From the NCBI GenBank assembly GCA_910587645.1, contig CAJUNA010000007.1:1-64000 (forward strand): 64,000 nucleotides of DNA. The letters run 5' to 3'. Shown piece by piece: positions 16,223 through 25,930 of this stretch (position 1 is the first letter of the stretch; the number at the start of each line of letters is the position of its first letter). The position numbers were made by a program, and so were the translations under genes. This DNA comes from an uncultured Oscillospiraceae bacterium (GTDB lineage: Bacteria; Bacillota; Clostridia; Oscillospirales; Oscillospiraceae). Under the pieces are notes generated by a model that ran no database searches, was not told the DNA's origin, and was given only the letters and a program-made list of their open reading frames with translations.

Positions 16223-19200
16223 TTACATAGAAAGACTCTGACTCTGATTCTTCTCCGCCAGCTTCAGGAACCGCACCAGCATAGCCGCAGTCTCGATGCG
16301 GGTCGCACCGCCGTTGGGAGCCAGGTGGTTCTCATCGCGTCCGGAGATAATGCCCATCCGGTAAGCCCAAGCCATCGCTTCGGCAGCCCAGGGAGCCATC
16401 TCACCGCGGTCCGCGAAGTCAGGCATGGTGGTACCGTCAGTCGCAACACTGATCCCCAGCTGCTGGGCGTAACGCCACAGGATGACGGCCAGCTCTTGAC
16501 GGCTGATGTTTCCGTTGGGACGGAAGCTGTTGTCATCATAGCCAGTTACCAAACCGTTGGCAGCCGCCCACTGTACGCCAGCCGCATACCAACTGCCGGA
16601 CTCCACGTCCTTGAAGGACACGCTGCCGGAAGCGTTGGGCTGGTTGGCTGCACGGTGCAGGATGGTCACCAGCATGCCTCTGGTCAGAGACGCGTTGGGA
16701 GAGAACGTATTGTCGTTTGTACCAGTCATCAGGCCGTTAGAAACCACATAATCCACATACTCATCGTACCAGGAACCACTGGTCAAATCAGCAAACTGAT
16801 TGGACGCGCCGCCGGGCGTGGTGGGCTTGCTGGGTTCGCTCGGCTCAGCCGGTTCCGTAGGATCGGTGGGCTTACTGGGATTGGTAGGATTGGTAGGCTT
16901 GCTGGGATTGCTAGGATGATTGCTGCTCCCGCCGCTGCTGCCGTTGTTGCCACCGGGGTAGCTGGGGCCAGTGGAATCGTCAGGCAGAATAACGGGGACA
17001 TTCGTAACGGTGCCAGGATTCGTCTTACCATCCTCAAGCTGGGTCAGCGTGATGACGGAATCCTCGCCGTTCCGGCTGGAGAACACCAGGCTGGCCACCG
17101 CAGTGTCCGCCGCAACCTGGCTTCTGTACGCATAGGCCAGAGTGATCTCGCCGTCCTTGGAAGTATTGGCGCTGTTGAGCACTGCCTTGCCACTGACGCT
17201 AATCAGACGCAAAGCATTGGCATCGTAGGACAGTTGAACCATGCCGTTGGTGCTGGCCTGATCCAGCTTAATGTCCACGACCACACGGCCGCTGCCGCGG
17301 ACGGTGGCTGTGCCAGAATCGCTGTTCACGCTCATGCTCACAGTCTCCAGATCCTCAACAGGAGGCTCCTCGGGAAGTTCCTCGTCAACAGGGGGTTCCT
17401 CAGGAAGCTCTTCGTCCACAGGCGGCTCCTCAGGAGTCTCCTCGGGGGCGGGCGCTTCCTCTTCACCAGAAACCTCATCCTCGGGGATCGTGTTTACATC
17501 CTCCTCGAATTCGGGTTCCTCAGTTTCGGGCGCATCATCCATGTCCATCTCTTCTGTGAACTTGCTCTCCGCAGTCGCAAAGAAGTCAACCGTCCCTGCG
17601 ACATCCTCTGTTGCAACATACTGCGCCGGTTCTGTCTCAGCGTCAATCGTCAGACTATTCGCCTGGACTTCCAGCGTATCACTCATCAGGCCACCGACAG
17701 GCCACACGCCGCTGCCGAAGGAACCAAGCTCATAGGTCTTACCACTGCCGTAAAGGTCGGTCGCGAGAATATTCACATAGTCGCCCTCATCATATTGGCT
17801 CCAGAACAGGTACTCGTTACCGTTGTTGTCCGCTGCCATAGTAGCGGAGTTGAAAAACAGCAGACCATCGGTATCATATCCGGTGGAACCAATAAGAGCA
17901 TTCTCAGCACCGTTCCAATAGTAATTGTTAAGTACACCATCCTCAGTGATAGAGGCAAAGTACTCCTCGTATACGTTACCGTTGGCATCGATCATAAAAT
18001 ACTTGTCAATATAGGCGTTATAATAAGTGTTGAGGACAGAGCCCGCATAAGCGATCGCTACCAAATTAATACCATTATTAACGCCCCAAGACCACAGGCC
18101 TTCACACGCACCAGTGTCCTTATTGACAATGCAGACATATGGCCCATAGAGTGCCAGGAGGGAACCGCCAAGAACATTGGGGGCATAAGCCATATCCGCA
18201 ACAAAGAGCTGATTGCCGCCGCTGTCAACATAGTTGTTGTTCAGCAGTGTACCCTCCAGCGTTACGGGATCAATCTTATAGATGTTGGAAACACCGTTCT
18301 GATCATCCATCGTAGCGCCGTAAATCTCACCGTCTGCCGTTACGGTAGCGGAAGCCAGGCCATTTACATCGCAATCCTTGATGATGTCATAGTCGGGCAG
18401 GCTGTCTGTATTGAAAGCAGACCAGTGGATCTTACCGTTTTCATCCCATACAAGGCCTTCCAGGTCTGCGTCAATAGATACAACCGTTACTTCGCACTCG
18501 GCCGTCACGCTGGGCGTAGCGTCAGAAGAAACTGTAATCGTTGTGGTACCGCCCTTTACAGCCGTAACCACGCCACTGTTACTAACGGTAGCTACGCTCT
18601 CATCGGAGCTGCTCCATGTGACATCCTTATTATCCAGGTTCCAGGGAAGAACAATAGCGGCCAGGGTCTTACGGTCGCCCTTCACCAGGGTAAGTTCTTC
18701 CGCATCCAGGATAATATCAGTTGCCTCGCTGGTGGAGGGAAGCGTCACGCCGCCCTTATCAGGCGTGAACAGAGCGGTCACATAAGTGTTCGCAGGCAGT
18801 TCAACACGCAGCTCCGTCTCACCAGTCTTAAGGTCGATCACATAGATACCGGAAATCCAGGTAGCCCCATCCGTGGCAAGGCCGCACAGGCCAAGAACCA
18901 GCTCGTTTGCGTTGCTGTCCCAGGTCAGGGGACTGGTCTGATAGAAGGAACCCGCCACATTGGTCCGAAGGTCAGTATCCACAACCTTGGTGAATACCAG
19001 CTCAGTCTCCGCACCTGTGGGTGTGGGCAGGCTGTAAATGCTGTAGGGTTCGCCGGCAGAGGGGGACGTGTTCATCACGTAAATGACTCCGTCATCCGTG
19101 ATGGCAAGGCCCTGCGCACTGGGATTCACAGCGCCGAGGTTAGTCACTTCGCCGGTGGCCAGGTCAATCGTACCAAGGTTCATCGCAGTGCCGATGGTAT

Positions 19201-22200
19201 CCTTGCCAGTATACAGCAGGTACATCTGGCCATCGGCCTTGTTGTAGGCCATGTCGTAGCAGTTTTGCACCACGCCGTTCAGGGAAGCAACCAGGGAAGC
19301 ATCGGCAACATCCAGAGCATCAATGGCATAGAAATTCCAATTGCCATCAAAGCCAAAGATATAACCGCCGGCATACGCGCCAGCCTTGAGCCGCACATCG
19401 CTGCTGGTCAGCTTTTCAGAAAGGAATGTGCTTTCGCTGCCGTTCTTGGAGTAGGTGACCCATCTGTAGTCAATGTCCTGAGGATCACTGAAACCTTCGT
19501 GGTTATTGAAGAAGGTATAATACTCCTCAGTAGTGGGCCGGATGCCCTGCTCGAACTTATAAGTAACCGTGTTGTCCGCGTAGTCCATGACCTGGATGTA
19601 GAAGGTCTTGCCAACTACACCGTCAAGATCCAGCTCCACGCTGACCTGCTCGCCCTTGACCGTCTGGTTGGGGGTCTCGCGCGCGAGGATCGCCGTGCCG
19701 CTGCTGTTGATGAGCATCGCGGCGGCAACATACTCGTTGTCCTGCGCCTTGATGGTCAGCTTACCCGTGGTGGCATCGTAGGCGGGCGCGTTGGCGCCAT
19801 CCAGGATAACGGGGGCGGTGTTGTCGATGGTCAGCTGGGTCTTGATGGTCGCGCCTTTACCAAGAGCGTTCCAGTTGATCTCATCATACGTATCACCGTA
19901 ATACTCGGGAGCCGCGGTGAACGCAACTTCAACAGTGGTGCCCTCAGGCAGCTTGTTGCCCTCGGCATCGGTGCCCATCCAGTTCATGTTCAGGGTAGAA
20001 CTGGTGCCCTGCCATTGGCCCGTCCTGGGAACGTAATAGCCCGCATAGTAGGGGTTCACCTTTATGGTCTGATACACTTCGCCCGTATTTACATCCGTGA
20101 TCGTCAAACGGGAGGCCGCCGCGTTACGGATGGGGGCGAACTGGACGCCGGTGAGCTTATTGCCGTCCTGGTTGTTCAGGGCGTTGCGGGCTTCGATGTA
20201 CTCCTCGTCAAGCACATAGGGGTTGCCGCCGAAGTAGTAGCTGCCGCTGTCTCCAGCATACTGCATAATCAGCGTGTTGGTCTTCAGGGCCAGGCCATAG
20301 TTGGGGTTGATATCAGTGTAGTAGTAAGGCGAGCGATCCTCCAGGCCATACTGGTACTCAATACGGCTGCCCTTATCGAACATGGAGGAATCGGTCCAGT
20401 TACCGAAGTAGGCCAGCACGGGGATGGTGTGGCTGGTGCCCAGCGCGCCCTCCGCGTCAGCGATGGAGGTTGCCTTGAGGTAGGCTTCCACATAGAAACC
20501 GTTGTCATCCCACTGGGCAATCTCGCTATCAAACAGACGGATGGTCGCGGTGACATTGACGCTGCCCATGGCGGGCACTACCAAAGTGCCTTCGCCGCCG
20601 GCCACGTCAGCCGCCCTGCGGAGGAATTCATGGCCGCTGAAGCTGGTGATTTCCCCATCTTCGTTCATGAAATCCTTCACCAAATCCTGGTTGCTGAGGG
20701 AAGCCAGGGTGCGTGCACCGGTAGCTACATCCAGCAGGGCGTTGCCGTCCTCCAGGTTCACGTAGCCATCGCCGTTAAAGTCATAGAACTTCCCGCCGCC
20801 GGAAACCGCACCGTTCCAGGTCCAGTCCACAGTGGCATTGAGCGGCGTAGTGGCGGTGTCCAGATAGGTGTCGCCATACTCATCCTCAAGCATCCCCTGG
20901 GTAAACACATCCGCGTCCAGCAGATAGGCGTGGTTCACGCCGTCCAGGTTGAAGATCTTGAAGTTGACGGTATAAACGCCCGTCTTGCTGGGATCATCGC
21001 CAAGCTCCGCCTTCACCTTGCCGTCCTTCCAAGAGTCGTTGGCGGAGGAATCCATCAGGATGAAGGAGTCGGCATTGACCGCAGCCTCGGTGTTCACCAT
21101 ACCAGCGCCCTGGTTGAGGATGGAATAGTATTCGCCGTTGGCATCCTTCAGGGGGGTGGCGGTGGACATAATCAGGGACTGGGCCAGGGCGCGGTCAGTC
21201 ACGCCGTTGACCTTCCCGATATCCTGCTCGATGTGCTGTTTGACCAGCGCACCGATACCAGCGATCTGGGGGGACGCCATGGAAGTACCGCTCATGGACT
21301 GGTACTGGTCATGGCTGTTGCTGGTGCCCAGCAGGGACCAGATGTTGCCGCCGGGGGCGGTGATTTCCGGCTTCATGCTCAGGTCGCCGGGAGCGCCCCA
21401 GGAGGAGAAGTCACTCATGGTCTCGTAGCTGTTGGTGCCGGGGAACACCGTGGCGGAACCTCTGACGGTGATCTTGCCGGTGTAATAGGTCTTGCCGTTC
21501 TCGGTTACTGGGGTAGACGCTGCCTTGATGGCAGCGGCGTCAACCTGGAGAATGGACACGGCGGGAGCCGTCCCGGTGTAGCCAGTCAGATCCATGCTGA
21601 TGGTACCAGGCTGGTTGTTGCAGACGATGGTGGCAATGGCGCCAGCGCCTACAGCGGCGTTCGCCTTCTCAAAGAAGCTGGTCTCGCCGCGGCTGCAAAA
21701 AGCAACCTTGCCGCTGACGGGGATGCCCTCAAAGTCCTCGGGCTTGCCAAAACCGTCAACGAAGATGTAGTCATACTCCGTACCGTTTCCATTGGGATCC
21801 ATAGTGGCAATCGGAGCGTTTCCATGACCGCTGGACTCGGTGAAGCTGTAGGGTACCCCGTCCACAACGATCGCCCCGGCGCCTACCATACCATTGTTGT
21901 CCACAGAGGCAACACAGAAGGTATTGGTATAGGTACCCGGGGAACCGCCGGTGTGGAAGTTCACGTCATCGCTGTAGGGCCGGCCAACGGGAGCCGCATT
22001 CTCCGCCCAAAAGCTGTTGTTGCCCGCAGACATGACAGTCATGGTGTTGGAGTTGGACAGGCTGTCCAGCAGCGCCTGATAGGTCGCATTGGTGGTCATA
22101 CCGGCGTTGCCGGAACCCAGAGACAGGTTGACCGTGTCACAGCCCAGGCGGATGGCGTCCTCAATAGCGGCCATGTAGTCGCTGTCATACGCGCCGCCGC

Positions 22201-23239
22201 CCTTGCCGAACACCTTCATGACCAGCACCTGGGCATCGGGGGCATCACCCGCCATACTGACCTCGTCCATGGCGCTCACAAACTTGCCGCCCTTATTCAG
22301 GTAACGGTTAGCGGCGGAAATGCCCGCTACGTGGGAGCCGTGGTCGCCCTGGGTGTCGTTCATGTGGGTCACGTCCAGGCCGTTGTCCACATAGTTGAAG
22401 CAGTAAGGCAGCTTCTCATTATAATAGAGGTCATCTGCCGTTACGCCCGCCAGACGGCTGGCAGCGTTCAGCGTACCCAGCACACTGCTGATTTCCGCCG
22501 TGTCCAGCAAGTCGTAACTGCTCACGGTCTTGCCGTTCTTGCTGGCGGTCTCATTGAGCGCGTACAGGAACGCATCGTTGTCAAAGGACTGGTGCTGGAT
22601 GTCCAGGCCGGTATCCACGATAGCGATGCGCATACCCGCGCCGGTGTAGCCCGCGCCATTGCGCCAGACATTGGACGTATTGGTCATGCCGGTGGAAATC
22701 ACCATGTTGGGGTCGGCGTCCACCTGGAAGCCCTGGACATCGTAACGCTGCTCCAGGACAACATCGGCAACGCCCTCCACAGCCTTGATCTCCTCGACCT
22801 GGCCGTACTCCACGTTAGCGGAGATGATGTTCGCCGCCAGCGTCAGGTTCCAAACCACGTCCAGAGGCTGGTTGCCCAGAACCTCTTCGGAGATGTACGC
22901 CGCAGCGGCGTTCTGATACTCACGAAGCTCCTGCTCGTAGGCCGCCGCACTGGCCATATCCCCGTTCTCAGCAGCCAGGGAATACTTTGCCAGCGCGGGC
23001 TCGTCCTCCAGGACGATGGAGACACGGACCTGTTCGTCCTCGTCATACAGCGGGGCCTCTACCGGCTCCGCCGCTTCCTCCCGTCCAAGGGATGCGGAGA
23101 CTTCGCTGTTGTCAACCTGCTCCCAGGTCAGGCCAGATTCTTCCTCCCCGCCCTGGGCATACGCGCCGGGAACGAGGGTAAAGACCATGGTCAGGGCCAG
23201 GAACAAGGCTAACAAACGCTTTTTGCTCTGTCTTTTCAT
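16223..23239 (-). CDS. Giant SLH-anchored S8 (subtilisin-like) protease with dockerin-like and cohesin-like modules
   Basis: A 2338-residue surface protease with site aggagaag before ATG 23239. Signal peptide to about residue 29 (AYAQG). The S8 catalytic triad is Asp 209 (AIVDTGLD), His 300 (DHGSHVAG) and Ser 653 (GTSMASP), with a protease-associated-type insert at about 430-590, as in C5a peptidase relatives. Further on, a calcium-loop, dockerin-like segment starts at 820 (DFNGDGYVNLEDGNALLD). A long beta-rich and propeller-like region follows, then a bacterial Ig-like (BIG2) domain at about 1503-1585, a Glu/Pro-rich repeat tract at about 1930-1965 (EELPEEPPVD units), a cohesin-like domain at about 1966-2080 (GMVQLSYDANALRLISVSG), a Pro/Ser/Thr wall-spanning linker, and three SLH repeats from about 2148. 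It probably acts on large extracellular proteins at the cell surface. It is monocistronic with a very long leader. Confidence 0.9.
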   Translation of the reverse strand: MKRQSKKRLLALFLALTMVFTLVPGAYAQGGEEESGLTWEQVDNSEVSASLGREEAAEPVEAPLYDEDEQVRVSIVLEDEPALAKYSLAAENGDMASAAAYEQELREYQNAAAAYISEEVLGNQPLDVVWNLTLAANIISANVEYGQVEEIKAVEGVADVVLEQRYDVQGFQVDADPNMVISTGMTNTSNVWRNGAGYTGAGMRIAIVDTGLDIQHQSFDNDAFLYALNETASKNGKTVSSYDLLDTAEISSVLGTLNAASRLAGVTADDLYYNEKLPYCFNYVDNGLDVTHMNDTQGDHGSHVAGISAANRYLNKGGKFVSAMDEVSMAGDAPDAQVLVMKVFGKGGGAYDSDYMAAIEDAIRLGCDTVNLSLGSGNAGMTTNATYQALLDSLSNSNTMTVMSAGNNSFWAENAAPVGRPYSDDVNFHTGGSPGTYTNTFCVASVDNNGMVGAGAIVVDGVPYSFTESSGHGNAPIATMDPNGNGTEYDYIFVDGFGKPEDFEGIPVSGKVAFCSRGETSFFEKANAAVGAGAIATIVCNNQPGTISMDLTGYTGTAPAVSILQVDAAAIKAASTPVTENGKTYYTGKITVRGSATVFPGTNSYETMSDFSSWGAPGDLSMKPEITAPGGNIWSLLGTSNSHDQYQSMSGTSMASPQIAGIGALVKQHIEQDIGKVNGVTDRALAQSLIMSTATPLKDANGEYYSILNQGAGMVNTEAAVNADSFILMDSSANDSWKDGKVKAELGDDPSKTGVYTVNFKIFNLDGVNHAYLLDADVFTQGMLEDEYGDTYLDTATTPLNATVDWTWNGAVSGGGKFYDFNGDGYVNLEDGNALLDVATGARTLASLSNQDLVKDFMNEDGEITSFSGHEFLRRAADVAGGEGTLVVPAMGSVNVTATIRLFDSEIAQWDDNGFYVEAYLKATSIADAEGALGTSHTIPVLAYFGNWTDSSMFDKGSRIEYQYGLEDRSPYYYTDINPNYGLALKTNTLIMQYAGDSGSYYFGGNPYVLDEEYIEARNALNNQDGNKLTGVQFAPIRNAAASRLTITDVNTGEVYQTIKVNPYYAGYYVPRTGQWQGTSSTLNMNWMGTDAEGNKLPEGTTVEVAFTAAPEYYGDTYDEINWNALGKGATIKTQLTIDNTAPVILDGANAPAYDATTGKLTIKAQDNEYVAAAMLINSSGTAILARETPNQTVKGEQVSVELDLDGVVGKTFYIQVMDYADNTVTYKFEQGIRPTTEEYYTFFNNHEGFSDPQDIDYRWVTYSKNGSESTFLSEKLTSSDVRLKAGAYAGGYIFGFDGNWNFYAIDALDVADASLVASLNGVVQNCYDMAYNKADGQMYLLYTGKDTIGTAMNLGTIDLATGEVTNLGAVNPSAQGLAITDDGVIYVMNTSPSAGEPYSIYSLPTPTGAETELVFTKVVDTDLRTNVAGSFYQTSPLTWDSNANELVLGLCGLATDGATWISGIYVIDLKTGETELRVELPANTYVTALFTPDKGGVTLPSTSEATDIILDAEELTLVKGDRKTLAAIVLPWNLDNKDVTWSSSDESVATVSNSGVVTAVKGGTTTITVSSDATPSVTAECEVTVVSIDADLEGLVWDENGKIHWSAFNTDSLPDYDIIKDCDVNGLASATVTADGEIYGATMDDQNGVSNIYKIDPVTLEGTLLNNNYVDSGGNQLFVADMAYAPNVLGGSLLALYGPYVCIVNKDTGACEGLWSWGVNNGINLVAIAYAGSVLNTYYNAYIDKYFMIDANGNVYEEYFASITEDGVLNNYYWNGAENALIGSTGYDTDGLLFFNSATMAADNNGNEYLFWSQYDEGDYVNILATDLYGSGKTYELGSFGSGVWPVGGLMSDTLEVQANSLTIDAETEPAQYVATEDVAGTVDFFATAESKFTEEMDMDDAPETEEPEFEEDVNTIPEDEVSGEEEAPAPEETPEEPPVDEELPEEPPVDEELPEEPPVEDLETVSMSVNSDSGTATVRGSGRVVVDIKLDQASTNGMVQLSYDANALRLISVSGKAVLNSANTSKDGEITLAYAYRSQVAADTAVASLVFSSRNGEDSVITLTQLEDGKTNPGTVTNVPVILPDDSTGPSYPGGNNGSSGGSSNHPSNPSKPTNPTNPSKPTDPTEPAEPSEPSKPTTPGGASNQFADLTSGSWYDEYVDYVVSNGLMTGTNDNTFSPNASLTRGMLVTILHRAANQPNASGSVSFKDVESGSWYAAGVQWAAANGLVTGYDDNSFRPNGNISRQELAVILWRYAQQLGISVATDGTTMPDFADRGEMAPWAAEAMAWAYRMGIISGRDENHLAPNGGATRIETAAMLVRFLKLAEKNQSQSLSM

Positions 23240-23768
23240 GTTCTTCTCCTATCCTAATGAATTTGCGGCAAGAGATACGGCACCCCATTGCGTTTCCTGC
23301 CGCAGGTATACCAAAGCTGCTTCATGGGAGAACATGTCAGCCATTTTCCCATTCGCAGCGTTCGGCCAAAGAAAGTGCTGCTGCCATCCCGGCCTGTCCC
23401 GGGAAAACAGCGGGGATCTTTGCTGGCGCGGGGAATCCGAAGCACATCCAGGATAATTGGAACAACCGCTGGCGCGGGGCGATTCCAGCCCTCCGCCTCA
23501 CACAAGAGACTGCGCGGCTGCGGTGCTTCCCAGGCTGGCGCTCCGGTGACAGCCCAAGGACGCACTTTTTCAGATCTCTTCCTTCTCACCTTTCCCCACA
23601 AAATCCCCCCTTGATCTGCATTTACAGGCCTGTGGATTCCTCCACATCCGGCCAAAACGGCAAATAAGCAGAAACCATCATCATTTCGCTGTGCGAAATG
23701 ATAGCAACAGGATCCTGTTGCCGAAGCTCTGTCCACAGCGAGAAAACAACGGAACTGCCTTCCGTTCC
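23240..23768 (-). promoter_or_regulatory. Long untranslated leader of the giant protease gene
   Basis: The only good minus-strand promoter I find (23775-23803) lies about 530 nt before the start codon. No convincing gene lies in between on either strand. The leader holds an 18-bp perfect palindrome (23704-23721), a hairpin catttcgc/gcgaaatg (23682-23700) and two copies of a gctggcgcgggg block (about 23423 and 23468). I could not match it to a known riboswitch class by eye. Confidence 0.5.
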
Positions 23769-23774
23769 ATTTCC

Positions 23775-23803
23775 ATTGTACTTTTTTACGCCCCAGTTGT
23801 CAA
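23775..23803 (-). promoter_or_regulatory. Promoter of the giant protease gene
   Basis: Minus-strand TTGACA (23798-23803) and TACAAT (23775-23780) with a 17-bp spacer, an almost consensus promoter. Confidence 0.75.
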
Positions 23804-23962
23804 GATTTTCCGAAGCAGTTTATGGGATGTTTTTATAAATGAGCACTGACCCACCGGTTCCCGGCTGAAAAAAGCTTCATATAAACCGCTAATGGATCAA
23901 AAGGGGCTTGGGCGGCTGGCCCGGAAGAGAATTACATTTTTGTTACAAAACCGTAAAATCAA

Positions 23963-23991
23963 TTGTAAATCCAATTTTTGCATGATAGACT
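23963..23991 (+). promoter_or_regulatory. Promoter of the ABC exporter operon
   Basis: TTGTAA (23963-23968) and TAGACT (23986-23991) are spaced by 17 bp. The leader of about 105 nt starts with a small hairpin (cctccgg 23993-23999, ccggagg 24010-24016). Confidence 0.6.
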
Positions 23992-24103
23992 ACCTCCGGT
24001 TCTGTGCCGCCGGAGGGGGGCGCGGCGCGGAACGGTGCGTTTCAACCAAGCCGGCCTGTCCGATGGGGGCGGATGGGCCGGGCGACCAAATGAGGAACTT
24101 ACT

Positions 24104-25930
24104 ATGCAGCAAAATAAACCATCAAGAGCCGCCCGCTGGAAACGGCTGTGGCGGTTGATTTGCGGCTGTCGCCGCTACTTTTTCTACACTATCCTTGCCA
24201 CCCTCCTGGCGGCGCTGTTCGCTTACCTAAGCCCACTGGTTATCAGCTTTACCGTGGACAGCATCGTGGGAGATAAGGCGATGAGCCTGCCCGGCTGGCT
24301 GCAAGGCTGGATCGATGGCATGGGGGGCCGGGATTTCCTGGCCGCTAACCTGTGGATCCCCGGCCTGGCGGTGCTGCTGGCGCAGGGATTGAACGGCGTG
24401 TGCGCCTACTGCCGGGGGCGGTTCTCCGCCATGGGCGGCGAGGGGCTGTCCAAGGCCCTGCGGGACGCATTGTACCGCCGTCTGGTCCGGGCGCCTTACG
24501 CCTGGCATAAGGCCAGCAGCACCGGTGATTTGGTGCAGCGATGCACCTCCGACGTGGAGACCGTCCGGCGGTTTATGCAGATGCAGATGATGGAGGTGGT
24601 GCGTACCATCGTCATGGCGCTGGTGGCCTTGAGCATCATGTGGCCTATCCACCGTGAGCTGACGCTGATTGCCTGCTCGCTGCTGCCTCTGCTGCTGGTG
24701 TTCTCTTTCTTCTATTCTAAAGGCGTTGAGAAGCAGTTTTTAACCGTGGATGAATCCGAGGGGGCCATGACTACCGCCCTCCAGGAAAATCTGACCGGTA
24801 TGCGGGTGGTACGCACCTTCGCGCGGCAGAATGAAGAGCTGGAGAAATTCACCAAGCTGAACCAGGACTTCCGCGCCAAGGCCCTTAAGCTCAACAACCT
24901 GATGGGCGTCTATTGGGGTTCTTCCGATATCATGGGCTATATGCAGATCGCCCTGGTGCTGCTGGCGGGGATTTACCTTGCCGTGCGGGGCGATATCAGC
25001 CTTGGCACCGTCATGCTGTTTTCTACCTATTCCAGCATGCTGACCTTCCCGATGCGCCAGTTGGGCCGTATTCTGGCCGACCTGGTGAAGGCGGACGTAT
25101 CCTTGAAGCGTCTGGACGAGATTCTCACCGCCCCCCAGGAGGACGAACCTGGCAAGGGCCTGACGCCCGCCATCCAGGGCGGCGTGGAATTTAAAGATGT
25201 ATCCTTCGCGTATCCCGATGGCGGCGAAATCCTCCACCATGTGGATTTCGCCATCGCTCCCGGCGAGACCATCGGCATTCTCGGCAGCACCGGCAGCGGC
25301 AAGAGCACCCTGGTGCATCTGCTCCAGCGGCTCTACGCGCCAACGGAGGGCCAGGTGTGCATCGATGGCGTAGACGTGGCCGACATCCGGCGGGACTACC
25401 TGCGCCGACATGTGGGCATCGTGTTGCAGGAGCCGTTCCTGTTCAGCCGGACGATCGGGGAGAACATCGCCCTGGGCGATCCCTCCGCCACACAGGAGGA
25501 GCGGTTCGATGCCGCCCGCACCGCCTGCGTCCACGATGTTATCGAGAGCTTTTCCGAAGGCTACGACACCATGGTGGGCGAGCGGGGCGTGACCCTCTCC
25601 GGCGGGCAGAAGCAGCGGGTGGCTATCGCCCGGATGCTGGTGCAAAAAACGCCCATCTGTATTTTTGACGATTCCCTCAGCGCGGTGGACGCGGAGACCG
25701 ACGCCGCTATCCGGGAAGCCCTGCTCCAACGGGATACAGGCACCACCATTTTGATCAGCCACCGCATTTCCACCCTGCGGGGCGCAGACCATATCCTGGT
25801 TCTGGAAAACGGCCGGATTATCCAGCGGGGGACCCACCGTGAGCTTGCCGCTCAGGAGGGGCTGTACCGGCGCATCTGCACCATCCAGAACGAACTGGAT
25901 GCGGCCCAGGAAGGAGGTGTGGCCGTATGA
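24104..25930 (+). CDS. Heterodimeric ABC exporter, subunit with degenerate ATP site
   Basis: A 608-residue half transporter of the BmrC/LmrC type: about six membrane spans in the first 320 residues, then an ATPase domain. The start is ATG 24104; longer in-frame extensions have no export or family sense, and the site tgagga is weak. Walker A is GSTGSGKS at 394-401, the signature is the canonical LSGGQKQR, and Walker B reads ICIFDDSLSAVD. The catalytic Glu after the Walker B Asp is therefore replaced by Asp. This is the mark of the non-hydrolysing side of heterodimeric exporters. The partner gene follows with a 4-bp overlap. Substrate is likely drugs or lipids; it cannot be told from sequence. 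Confidence 0.93.
   Translation: MQQNKPSRAARWKRLWRLICGCRRYFFYTILATLLAALFAYLSPLVISFTVDSIVGDKAMSLPGWLQGWIDGMGGRDFLAANLWIPGLAVLLAQGLNGVCAYCRGRFSAMGGEGLSKALRDALYRRLVRAPYAWHKASSTGDLVQRCTSDVETVRRFMQMQMMEVVRTIVMALVALSIMWPIHRELTLIACSLLPLLLVFSFFYSKGVEKQFLTVDESEGAMTTALQENLTGMRVVRTFARQNEELEKFTKLNQDFRAKALKLNNLMGVYWGSSDIMGYMQIALVLLAGIYLAVRGDISLGTVMLFSTYSSMLTFPMRQLGRILADLVKADVSLKRLDEILTAPQEDEPGKGLTPAIQGGVEFKDVSFAYPDGGEILHHVDFAIAPGETIGILGSTGSGKSTLVHLLQRLYAPTEGQVCIDGVDVADIRRDYLRRHVGIVLQEPFLFSRTIGENIALGDPSATQEERFDAARTACVHDVIESFSEGYDTMVGERGVTLSGGQKQRVAIARMLVQKTPICIFDDSLSAVDAETDAAIREALLQRDTGTTILISHRISTLRGADHILVLENGRIIQRGTHRELAAQEGLYRRICTIQNELDAAQEGGVAV

Noticed and set aside
17341..17460. Short repeats (Glu/Pro units of about 36 bp) considered as a CRISPR or regulatory array
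   Set aside because: They are in frame inside the protease gene and encode the EELPEEPPVD linker; there are no spacers.
16154..23212. A 2352-codon open frame on the plus strand, opposite the giant protease
   Set aside because: It mirrors a GC-rich coding frame, has no ribosome site or domain pattern, and its translation is rich in Gly/His/Val noise. The minus strand has the signal peptide, triad and SLH repeats.
23254..23736. Overlapping frames of 108-160 codons upstream of the giant protease
   Set aside because: No ribosome sites, atypical composition and mutual overlap in several frames; the region is better seen as a leader.
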